Of a stretch of DNA of 64,000 nt, positions 49,190 to 56,401 are shown one piece after another (position 1 is the first letter of the stretch; each line of letters opens with the position of its first letter). The notes below the pieces were generated by a model. The model saw only the letters and a list, made by a program, of their open reading frames with translations. It did not search any database and was not told the origin of the DNA. Origin of the DNA: an uncultured Clostridia bacterium (GTDB lineage Bacteria > Bacillota > Clostridia > Christensenellales > Borkfalkiaceae); assembly GCA_944368925.1 (NCBI GenBank), contig CALVXG010000002.1, positions 124,001-188,000 on the forward strand. The letters are read 5' to 3'. The position numbers were made by a program, and so were the translations under genes.

Positions 49190-49375
49190 ATGATAGAAAC
49201 AGCCATTCAGAGAGGAAAGTATGTGTACGTGTACGGGAACGGGAATCATTTGCTCTTCAGCCGTTTCGGTGAATTGTACGGGTTTACGTCTACGACGGTT
49301 TCCGTCAAAAACGGAAAGTATGTCTATACGTACGATGCGCGCGGCTCGCAGAAGAGCTCGCATTTTGTGGGGTAA
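49190..49375 (+). CDS. Small 61-residue beta-rich protein linked to the AAA protease
   Basis: 61 residues with AAAGGAG 6 bases before the ATG, 45 bases after the protease gene, and a terminator right behind it. It holds an internal repeat of a strand pair: GKYVYVYGNGNHLLF (about 9-23) and GKYVYTYDARGSQKSSHF (about 42-59). No signal peptide or membrane segment. I know no family for it. Its place at the end of the operon suggests a substrate, adaptor or inhibitor of the protease, or an effector kept in check by it; this is inference. Confidence 0.65.
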   Translation: MIETAIQRGKYVYVYGNGNHLLFSRFGELYGFTSTTVSVKNGKYVYTYDARGSQKSSHFVG

Positions 49376-49389
49376 GCGAAAGCAGTTTG

Positions 49390-49432
49390 CGTTTATGCCG
49401 TTCGGAAGTTTTTCAAGCGGCATAAACGTTTT
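49390..49432 (+). terminator. Terminator of the WYL-AAA operon
   Basis: Perfect 11-bp arms CGTTTATGCCG/CGGCATAAACG with a 17-base loop, then TTTTC. Confidence 0.75.
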
Positions 49433-49484
49433 CAAAATTTTTATAATTTTCAGCATTTCGGCATGAAAGAGTTCAAAAGCCAAA

Positions 49485-49530
49485 GGCGTGCCCCGCAGAA
49501 TGAAAATTCTGCGGGGCACGCCTCTTTCTC
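49485..49530 (+). terminator. Second hairpin before yitT
   Basis: Perfect 17-bp arms (49485-49501, 49506-49522) with a GAAA tetraloop followed by TCTTTCTC. No gene lies between it and the first terminator; the rest of 49376-49728 holds only the yitT promoter. Confidence 0.65.
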
Positions 49531-49639
49531 ATGGGTTTGCCGACGTCGGTATTTTCGTGTACGGGGGCATAAAAAAGGCACGGCCGAAGGAAAGCGAAAG
49601 AGGAGAAGACGCAATGTTTGTGAATGTGCGGGGAAATTA

Positions 49640-49668
49640 TTGACAAAGCGAAAAAATTATACTATAGT
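49640..49668 (+). promoter_or_regulatory. Sigma-A promoter of the YitT-family gene
   Basis: Perfect TTGACA (49640-49645), 17 bases, TATAGT (49663-49668). Confidence 0.75.
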
Positions 49669-49728
49669 GAGACCGAAGCGCCGATAAGCGAAAAAAATAT
49701 ACAAAGAGGCGCTGTATAGTGAAGAGAT

Positions 49729-50676
49729 ATGAATGCAATAAAAGTAAAAAAAGAAGTGAAGTTGTTCTGTATCATGCTGATTTCTGCGGTTATATCGGCA
49801 GCGGGGTTGCATATATTTATTTATCCGACGAATTTTGCGCCCTGCGGAGTGGATGGGATCGCGACGGTTTTGCAGGCGGTAACCGGGATCAACGCAGGTA
49901 TTTTCAATTTTGCCATCAATCTGCCTCTGCTTGTGGCGGCATGGTTTATATTGAAGAAGCGATATGTGATTTATACGATTTTTTATACATTGGTCACGTC
50001 GGGTCTTTTGATTTTATTTGGCGAACTGCATGTATATCAGTATGTGAGTGAAAGGGACATGTTGTTGCCCGCGATCTTCGGAGGGATTGCGCAGGGGATG
50101 ACGGGGCTCATGCTGCGGATCGGTGCGTCGGCGGGAGGCATTGACGTAGTGGCATGTATGTTGCACAAAAAGTTTTCGCACAAGAACATAGAGAACATAA
50201 TAGCCCTGTTGAGTTATGTGATTGTGGTGATTTCGTATTTTGTGTACTGGGATCTGAACAGTATTCTTTTATCCGTAGTGGAGATTTTCGTATGCGAGAG
50301 GGTGACGGAAATTTTGTTGCGGGACAGGCGTCACGGAGTAAAGTTTGAAGTGGTGGCGGATGAGAGGTATTTGCAAGAGATCAAGCGTGCCATTTTATAC
50401 GATTTACGGCACGGTGCCACGGTGATGAAAGGCAGCGGCATGTTCATGGGGGAGAAGAAGAATGTCATTGTGTGTATTGTCAATTACAGGCAGATTCCGG
50501 AATTTTTGGAAATGATTTCGAAGTTTCCCGATGTATTTGTGTATTATTCCGACATATTAGGGATACGCGGGAATTTTGATTGGCGGAAAGAGGAAGAGAG
50601 TGAAGAAGATAAGCGTCGGCGGGAAATCAGACAAAGCACGGAAGAAAGTCAGAAAGAGATAGCCGAGGCGAAGTGA
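49729..50676 (+). CDS. YitT family membrane protein with DUF2179 domain
   Basis: 315 residues. Five or six hydrophobic segments (about 10-190) include the family stretches IYPTNFAPCGVDGIATVL and SAGGIDVVACMLHKK. A cytosolic DUF2179 domain follows (about 205-285; HGATVMKGSGMFMGEKKNVIVCIV), which resembles small-ligand-binding domains. The tail is a charged helix (EEESEEDKRRREIRQ). The role is unknown; members occur in several copies in Bacillota. No strong ribosome site is seen (GAAGAG at about 8 bases). Confidence 0.92.
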   Translation: MNAIKVKKEVKLFCIMLISAVISAAGLHIFIYPTNFAPCGVDGIATVLQAVTGINAGIFNFAINLPLLVAAWFILKKRYVIYTIFYTLVTSGLLILFGELHVYQYVSERDMLLPAIFGGIAQGMTGLMLRIGASAGGIDVVACMLHKKFSHKNIENIIALLSYVIVVISYFVYWDLNSILLSVVEIFVCERVTEILLRDRRHGVKFEVVADERYLQEIKRAILYDLRHGATVMKGSGMFMGEKKNVIVCIVNYRQIPEFLEMISKFPDVFVYYSDILGIRGNFDWRKEEESEEDKRRREIRQSTEESQKEIAEAK

Positions 50677-50790
50677 AAGGGATGAAAAGCTGCTTCCCGC
50701 ATGTTTTCCGGCATGATTTTTTAAGATGCGGAAATTTTTATGTTTCGATAGGGACAGTATTGCTTTCGCGCATTTTGCGGAAGGGGTTTC

Positions 50791-50928
50791 ATGATTGAAA
50801 GAATATCGGCAGACGGGCGGAGGAGAAAAAGACGCAGACAGAATGCAGAAAAGCGAGAAATCGGACTAAGTTTTAAACAGGCTTTTTCAGAACAAAGCCG
50901 ATTGATTCAAAAAACGGAAAAGGAATAA
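50791..50928 (+). CDS. Possible small basic protein (45 residues)
   Basis: An ATG at 50791 with AAGGGG upstream opens 45 codons, very basic at the N-terminus (DGRRRKRRRQNAEK), and a strong hairpin terminator follows. The coding signal is weak and the 3' half can fold (GGCTTT...AAAGCC), so it may instead be a small RNA or a gene remnant. The rest of 50677-51155 shows nothing else I can name. Confidence 0.25.
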   Translation: MIERISADGRRRKRRRQNAEKREIGLSFKQAFSEQSRLIQKTEKE

Positions 50929-50957
50929 GGGGGACTGTTCTTTTGATCTTCTCTTAT

Positions 50958-51016
50958 ACGGCGCATTCGGAACCCGCGCTCAAAATGCGGATTCCGAATG
51001 CGCCGTTGTTTTGTTT
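50958..51016 (+). terminator. Large hairpin terminator with no clear gene in front
   Basis: Perfect 15-bp arms ACGGCGCATTCGGAA and complement (50958-50972, 50992-51006) with an inner CCGC/GCGG stem, then TGTTTTGTTT. Confidence 0.7.
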
Positions 51017-51155
51017 ATGGAGAGCATTCTTTTGATCGGAAAACTTCGCTTTGTATCGCCTGTAAGAGGGGGGTGTCCGTTTTTTAAGCGGCGGCTTCGT
51101 TTGTTTGCAGACATTTCGGTTGTTCATTCGCTATAATACATTTTTACTTATCTAT

Positions 51156-51184
51156 TGACACAGCAACGGGTTGGTGTTATGATA
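51156..51184 (+). promoter_or_regulatory. Sigma-A promoter of the decaying lipoprotein array
   Basis: Perfect TTGACA (51156-51161), 17 bases, TATGAT (51179-51184). Confidence 0.75.
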
Positions 51185-51261
51185 TATATGTGCAATGATT
51201 TGTGAAAAGATACAAAGTTTGTCTTTTCGTGAAAAAATATTTTAGTAAATGGGGAGGAAGT

Positions 51262-51772
51262 ATGAAATAAGTAAAGCGGATGGCCGTGATAATGGGCACG
51301 ATTCTGCTGTGTGCAGAAGTTTTTTGCGGGTGTGATAACGGAAAAAAATTCAGAAATAGGAGATGGGCCGCTTTATACCTTGGAAGAGATATATGAAGCG
51401 CAGGTGATTCAACGGCGCGACTTTCTGAACATTGCCTATTATAACGGCGATATAGAGAGAAATAAAAAAGAAATGAAAAATTTTGAGCCGGAACCTTTCG
51501 AGGATTTGAGCGAGGAAATATCGCTGAAAATTCGGGAATGCGTGGCGGAAGGCTATCGTAACGACGGAACTGCTCCGGAGGCGACATCTGAAAACATTTT
51601 TATAAAAAAATATCTTGGTTATTACAATGGATATTATGCCGTTCGTTATTTAAACAATCTATCAATCAGACCGGATGTAATAACAGATCCCGAAGATTAT
51701 ATTGAGAAAATTGACGGCATCAAATTTTGTTATTGGCAGACAAGTAAAATTTATTTTTGGAAAGAGAATTAA
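51262..51772 (+). pseudogene. Lipoprotein gene broken by a nonsense codon and a poly-A frameshift
   Basis: GGGGAGGAAG stands before the ATG at 51262, but codon 3 is TAA. Beyond it the same frame encodes a signal peptide with lipobox FCGC. At a run of seven A (51342-51348) the frame must shift by one base to continue into the mature part, GDGPLYTLEEIYEAQVIQRRDF and on to 51772. That part (about 140 residues) resembles the start of the next lipoprotein (ELYTLQEAYANGWLTKDDI). Two lesions make it a pseudogene, unless the A run switches phase. Confidence 0.8.
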
Positions 51773-51805
51773 GGAGAGGGAATAAAAACGAAAAGGATTA
51801 ATTTA

Positions 51806-52306
51806 TTGGTCGGAATGTTACTGGCAGCAGCTATGGTATTGTCGGTCGGTTTAGGGGTGCTTGTCGGATGTGGCGGCAGTAACGGGGAATTGTATACGTT
51901 ACAGGAAGCATATGCAAACGGTTGGCTGACAAAAGATGATATAATGGAGGTTTGTTACGAACGGTTTGGTGAAGTTTGGCTTGGAGAGAATCTTGACAGT
52001 GATTCGTGGGTCAGGTATGAATATGTTCCGAAACATACAAGACAGGAACTAGATAAATCAGTTGAAAATGATATAAAAAAGGCGTATTATTCCATCCATA
52101 AAAGTGAATTTTTTGATAAAGATGGGAATGAGCTTGGAGGGGGCGAGGATTTATCTGTACAATATTTTGGTACATATAATGATTCCTATGTGATTGTTAT
52201 GAAATGTTCTCTTTGGGAGATAGGACTAGTGGCGGCGCCTACGTTTTTAGCAGGAGTGGCATGGTGGGAAACAGGGGAAGGCTTTTTGGTATATCGGGTT
52301 AATTAA
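51806..52306 (+). CDS. Lipoprotein with a weakened start codon
   Basis: 166 residues from the TTG at 51806, which has no ribosome site. The natural frame begins earlier: AAGGAGAGG (51771-51779) precedes ATA (51782), giving (ATA) KTKRINLLVGMLLAAA, a perfect lipoprotein leader ending in the lipobox LVGC. So the start codon seems to have mutated from ATG to ATA, a very poor initiator. The mature protein begins GGSNGELYTLQEAYANGWLT and ends VYRVN; it is a paralogue of the broken gene upstream. Probably little expressed. Confidence 0.6.
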   Translation: MVGMLLAAAMVLSVGLGVLVGCGGSNGELYTLQEAYANGWLTKDDIMEVCYERFGEVWLGENLDSDSWVRYEYVPKHTRQELDKSVENDIKKAYYSIHKSEFFDKDGNELGGGEDLSVQYFGTYNDSYVIVMKCSLWEIGLVAAPTFLAGVAWWETGEGFLVYRVN

Positions 52307-52345
52307 AAAATGTAAGGGGGCTAAAATCAGACAGAAGAGGTCTGC

Positions 52346-52395
52346 GGCATTTATGATTGGCAGATAAGTCCGATTTGTTTTTGGGAAGGAATTTT
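52346..52395 (+). pseudogene. Remnant of a third copy (C-terminal tip)
   Basis: The frame GIYDWQISPICFWEG here parallels GIKFCYWQTSKIYFWKE, the last residues of the broken lipoprotein upstream (51719-51769). Only this tip and the following ribosome-site region remain, consistent with a deletion after tandem duplication. Confidence 0.6.
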
Positions 52396-52409
52396 ATCAG
52401 GAGGATAAT

Positions 52410-52907
52410 ATGATAAAGAAATTAGCTATTGTTATTATAAGTTTATTGATAGGAATGACATGTATTGCTTGTCAACCCGCCGGATCAATTCGTTTTCAGG
52501 TAGATCGTTTTGGAGGCATATTTCAGGCTAAAGACGGGCGACCTGTTGGTATTTTTCATTCACAAGAAGAAGTAAAGACTTTTTTTGAAAACTACGATTT
52601 AATATGGGACAATTTACCTGTTTGGGAAGAATATTCAAACGATTTTTTTAAAGAGAATGCTTTGGTATTTTATTCCTGTAGCCGAGACGATCAAAGCATA
52701 AAACGCTCAATTCATAATGTATATATTAACCAAAACACATTAATGCTTGATATCGTAGAAGAAGTGCCCGAATCAAGAGTGCATGGCGACAAAATTGATA
52801 TCAACTTAGATTCGGTATTTTTAACATTTCTTATAGAAGTAAACCAAACGGATATTATAGACATAAATAAAGTGGATGCAGAGTTTCGTTTTGAAATAAT
52901 AAAATAA
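52410..52907 (+). CDS. Lipoprotein of unknown function
   Basis: 165 residues with a signal peptide KKLAIVIISLLIGMTCIAC (lipobox CIAC, Cys21) and a small alpha/beta mature domain with no known motif. AGGAGG lies 7 bases before the ATG. The codon use is rich in A and T, as in the two paralogues upstream and unlike the rest of the window, so the island was probably acquired together. No function can be given. Confidence 0.7.
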   Translation: MIKKLAIVIISLLIGMTCIACQPAGSIRFQVDRFGGIFQAKDGRPVGIFHSQEEVKTFFENYDLIWDNLPVWEEYSNDFFKENALVFYSCSRDDQSIKRSIHNVYINQNTLMLDIVEEVPESRVHGDKIDINLDSVFLTFLIEVNQTDIIDINKVDAEFRFEIIK

Positions 52908-53126
52908 AATTGCAGGAAGGGAAAAGTAAGCAAGTCAACCAAATTGTTTGACAAAATCATAAAAAAGGGGGTGCTGTCATTGTTTGGCAGCGCCCCCCGA
53001 AATGGTCGGGGCCGGATCCGATCCGACGAATGACGGAGGCAGAGGAATCAAGAAATTGCGAAATATGCCCCAAAATGTCCGAAAAGCCCATAAAAAGTGT
53101 CGCTTTTTGTATATTTTTCCGTCTGG
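52908..53126. other. Intergenic stretch without a recognised gene
   Basis: A 13-bp hairpin (52967-52979/52985-52997) pairs well only in + strand RNA (two G-U) but has its T run on the - strand, so its role is unclear. I see no gene. Confidence 0.4.
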
Positions 53127-53156
53127 TTTACCTTCGTAAAAAACAGATAGTATAAT
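53127..53156 (+). promoter_or_regulatory. Promoter of the candidate small RNA
   Basis: TTTACC (53127-53132), 18 bases, or TTACCT with 17, then perfect TATAAT (53151-53156). Confidence 0.6.
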
Positions 53157-53162
53157 TACGCA

Positions 53163-53224
53163 GAAAGTTGGTTTCAGCAGCAACGGAAACCGCAGGGGCG
53201 CGCCGATCGGCGCGCCCCTTTTTG
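53163..53224 (+). ncRNA. Candidate small RNA of about 60 bases
   Basis: A transcript starting about 7 bases after the TATAAT would contain a hairpin GGTTTC-N10-GAAACC (53170-53191) and then a perfect 26-bp palindrome (53194-53219) with TTTTTG, an intrinsic terminator. No open reading frame or ribosome site lies inside. Not matched to a known RNA family. Confidence 0.5.
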
Positions 53225-53644
53225 AATGAAAACAGGTCGCTATCCCTCTTCCGCACGTGCTTTGATGTGTGCTTTGCGCATCAAAGCTATTGTTTTTAAA
53301 TGACAGAACAGATTTCGAAATGTTAAAAAAAGAAAGATAGTGTGAAAATTCAGATTGAAAAATATTTTTAAATTTCTTATAATAATAGATGTGACTGCGG
53401 CGGGCGGCGGATAACGTACACGCAAAGCGGGTATTTAGGGGAAAGAGTGCATAGGAGTGTGCAGTCAGGCGAAATGCGTATGTGTTAAAAAACGATAAAT
53501 ATAAATCAAAATATGAAATGAGAAAAGCGTACGGGCGGGTATATAATAAAAATACAAAAAGGTAAAATTGCGGCAGCCGATTTCTTTCTGATAAGGGAGG
53601 CGGTTGCGGTTTTTTTGTGAACAGATCAAAACCAGGAGGTAAAG
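53225..53644. other. Long upstream region of the glycan operon
   Basis: A+T-rich. A TATAAT at 53542-53547 without a good -35 box may be the operon promoter. GCAGCCG/CGGTTGC (about 53572-53610) followed by TTTTTTT could be a leader terminator. No gene seen. Confidence 0.4.
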
Positions 53645-56401
53645 ATGAGTACGAAGAGCAAGACAATACTGACGTTTTTAAGCGTAGTTATTTTTTGTTT
53701 TGCGATGGCGGTGCTGACGGCGGTATCGGCGGGAGTGCAGGCCGAAGAGAGCGTGCCGCTGCAGGTCACGGACGTGCAGCTGTTGCGGAATCAGGACAAC
53801 GGGGCGAATCATTGGCTGGTGATTTATTTTAATCAGAACGTGGTTTCGCATACGACCCCGGGAAATGTCAGCAACGAAGAAGTGCGCAGCAAGCTGACGA
53901 TCAACGGGAAATCTGTTTACGCGTACGAAGCGGAGGACAAGTTGGCGACGGCGTGTTATTACAACTATCCGACGGGGCAGAATCTGATCCGTGTGAACAT
54001 ACCTGTCAGCGCATTTACGGCGGTATTCAACAGTGATGCGGAGACGGGGGAAGTTCTGAACACGGAGATCGTGTTGCAGGCGGGCATGCAGTTTGAGAAC
54101 GGGGTGACCGTAGCGGAAGACATATCTTTCACGTACTATGCGGCGGCGGACACGTTTTTATTGCCGGGGCAGGACATAGCATCGATCGCGACGAATGTGG
54201 AAGCGGTGCATTATTATGTGAATGTGAAGCATCTGCGGATCTACTTTGACGCTCCGGTCGGCTCGGCGACGACGACGACGGAGATCGCGCAGAAAGCGAT
54301 GGAGAAAATACTGATCAACGGGGTATCGGTGAAGCAGCGCAATCTGGAGCTTTACATGGATCCTGCGTCCATTATCGGGCCGTCTTCTACGGAAGGCAAC
54401 TGGTTCGAGTGGGTAGACGGAGAGGATGTCTGGGGCGGAGAAACGGGGCATCTGAACTGTCGGTATATGATAAGGATCAGTCTGGACTCGTCGACGGGGA
54501 GTTACAATCTCAAGAGGGACGGCACGGACGTTATAGAATTTTTGCCGGGGTTAAAGACGGCGAACGGGAAGGTGCTTCTCAATTCAGTCGTTTTTAAGTT
54601 GACGGAAGACGGGTTTAACCGTGTCGGCTGGCTTGACAGCGTGGTGGATGAATGGGACAAAGCGCAGAATATTGTAGAAACGGATTATACGCTTTCGCGC
54701 GGCGAAGGCAATTGTGCGCAGCTGCGGATCATTCCTACGGGCGAGTACAGCCCCGTATCTTCGGAGCAAGTTTTCAGTGCTTCGGAGATCAGCATGTATT
54801 TTTCGCAGATCGAGATGAACGGGCAATCGGTGTCTTCCATTGCGGGGGTACAGGTAAGCGGATATGAGATCGAAGACGGAAAATACGGATTACTCATCAC
54901 TTTTCCTGAAAATTTTGTAAAGTTTGACGGAACGGACACGTTTGCGTTTTTAGGCGGGTACGTATTCCCGAACGGAAACGATTCGCGGGCGGAGACGGTG
55001 ACGTTTTCCAACGCGCCGCTGACGGCGGAAGCGTCCTACGATGCGCAGACGGGCAAGACGAGCGTGGTGCTCAAAACGGAAAAGGCGGTCGGATCGGCGG
55101 GGGAATACGCTGCGCTGACGGCGGGGGATCATGCGCTCACGGCGGAAAGCACGGAAGGAAACGAGATCCGGTTCAGTATGGCGGGGCAGTTGCAGGAAGG
55201 CGACGTGCTCACGGTTCCCAAGGGGACGCTGGACGGCAGAGGGTATGCGGCGGCAAAGGATATGGAGTACGTATACCATGCGGATACGGGGCTTTTGATT
55301 TCGCGGGAGCCGTCCTCCTATTTTCTGATCGACAAAGTGAATGCGGTGAAGAACCAGGACGGCGGACGGAACAGCTGGGTGGTCATCGATTTCCGTGAAG
55401 CGGTGGTAAATTACAGCGGCTATCCTTATTTGGTGACGGGGAACGAAACGGAAAATTACGGATACATTACCTTAAACGGGAGGCCGGTGACGGAAGCTGC
55501 GGACACGGCGGAGAATGCGGGGCTGAATGTGTATTGGACGAGCGCGATGCAGCTGCAGATCGTGATCCCGTCGGGGAACGAGCTTTTGGATTTCGGAAAG
55601 CCGCTCACGATCCGCGTGGCGGAGGAATTCCGCACGTCGCTGAATGCGGGAGCGCAGGGCGTATTCGAGCAGACTTTGCGTGAGTACAGCGACCGCGACG
55701 GAATGTGGAAGGAAGTCTTTTCCGAAAGCGGGAAGCTGTTTGACACGAACGACGGTCTGGCCGTGACGGATGTGGGAGCCTATACGGACGAAGGGGAAAA
55801 CGTATCGATCGCGATCACGTTCAACCAGGACATAGCCTACGGATATTTCCCGCACGCGAACAGCACGGCGACGTTTATGAGCAGCATGCTGCAGCAGTAC
55901 TATACGCAGAACGAGATCAAGTATTTTGTGTACAACGGTCTGGGCGACAGTATCCGCGACAATATACTTTTGGACGGCAAGAGTATTTGGGAGCGCATGG
56001 AAGAGGAAGACAGTGCGCTGATGAACCAATACGTGATGGTGCATTACGGGACGGTCGGCACGACGACGATGCAGATTTTTATCAACAAGAAGAGCAAGAG
56101 CATTGATTTTATCGATGCGACGAAGGAGCATACGCTGACGGTCAAGGCGGGGTTCCAGGTTCCGAACGGCGGAACGGTGGCGCAAGACATGACGTTTGTT
56201 TACAATCCTGCGGCGAAGACGTGGGCGCTGCAGGGCGGAGAAGAGGAGCAGGAAATTCCCGTCGATGCAGGGCAGAGCAGTTATCCGATCGCGGGGAGCG
56301 GCTGCGGCGGCGCGGCGGTGCAGGCGGTATTGCCTGCGGCGGCGGTGTTGTTGGGACTGGCAGGCGTAATGTTGCGTAGAAGAGGGAGAAAACAGGCATG
56401 A
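53645..56401 (+). CDS. Large secreted surface protein with repeated beta domains and C-terminal anchor
   Basis: 918 residues. A signal peptide of about 35 residues ends near VQAEE. The exported part has at least four related beta-sandwich-like modules, each beginning with a similar phrase: VTDVQLLRNQDNGANHWLVIYF (about 40), ATNVEAVHYYVNVKHLRIYF (about 183), IDKVNAVKNQDGGRNSWVVIDF (about 560) and VTDVGAYTDEGENVSIAITF (about 705), quoted in part. The C-terminus is a Gly/Ser linker, one hydrophobic segment and RRRGRK, which anchors it in the membrane without an LPXTG motif. It probably binds or displays a glycan. AGGAGG precedes the ATG. The next gene overlaps by 4 bases. Confidence 0.8.
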   Translation: MSTKSKTILTFLSVVIFCFAMAVLTAVSAGVQAEESVPLQVTDVQLLRNQDNGANHWLVIYFNQNVVSHTTPGNVSNEEVRSKLTINGKSVYAYEAEDKLATACYYNYPTGQNLIRVNIPVSAFTAVFNSDAETGEVLNTEIVLQAGMQFENGVTVAEDISFTYYAAADTFLLPGQDIASIATNVEAVHYYVNVKHLRIYFDAPVGSATTTTEIAQKAMEKILINGVSVKQRNLELYMDPASIIGPSSTEGNWFEWVDGEDVWGGETGHLNCRYMIRISLDSSTGSYNLKRDGTDVIEFLPGLKTANGKVLLNSVVFKLTEDGFNRVGWLDSVVDEWDKAQNIVETDYTLSRGEGNCAQLRIIPTGEYSPVSSEQVFSASEISMYFSQIEMNGQSVSSIAGVQVSGYEIEDGKYGLLITFPENFVKFDGTDTFAFLGGYVFPNGNDSRAETVTFSNAPLTAEASYDAQTGKTSVVLKTEKAVGSAGEYAALTAGDHALTAESTEGNEIRFSMAGQLQEGDVLTVPKGTLDGRGYAAAKDMEYVYHADTGLLISREPSSYFLIDKVNAVKNQDGGRNSWVVIDFREAVVNYSGYPYLVTGNETENYGYITLNGRPVTEAADTAENAGLNVYWTSAMQLQIVIPSGNELLDFGKPLTIRVAEEFRTSLNAGAQGVFEQTLREYSDRDGMWKEVFSESGKLFDTNDGLAVTDVGAYTDEGENVSIAITFNQDIAYGYFPHANSTATFMSSMLQQYYTQNEIKYFVYNGLGDSIRDNILLDGKSIWERMEEEDSALMNQYVMVHYGTVGTTTMQIFINKKSKSIDFIDATKEHTLTVKAGFQVPNGGTVAQDMTFVYNPAAKTWALQGGEEEQEIPVDAGQSSYPIAGSGCGGAAVQAVLPAAAVLLGLAGVMLRRRGRKQA

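Noticed and set aside
47774-49519. 581-codon open frame opposite the AAA protease gene
   Set aside because: Basic, low-information antisense translation without start signals.
52977-53666. 229-codon - strand frame before the surface protein gene
   Set aside because: It spans the candidate small RNA, terminators and promoter boxes; amino-acid makeup is random.
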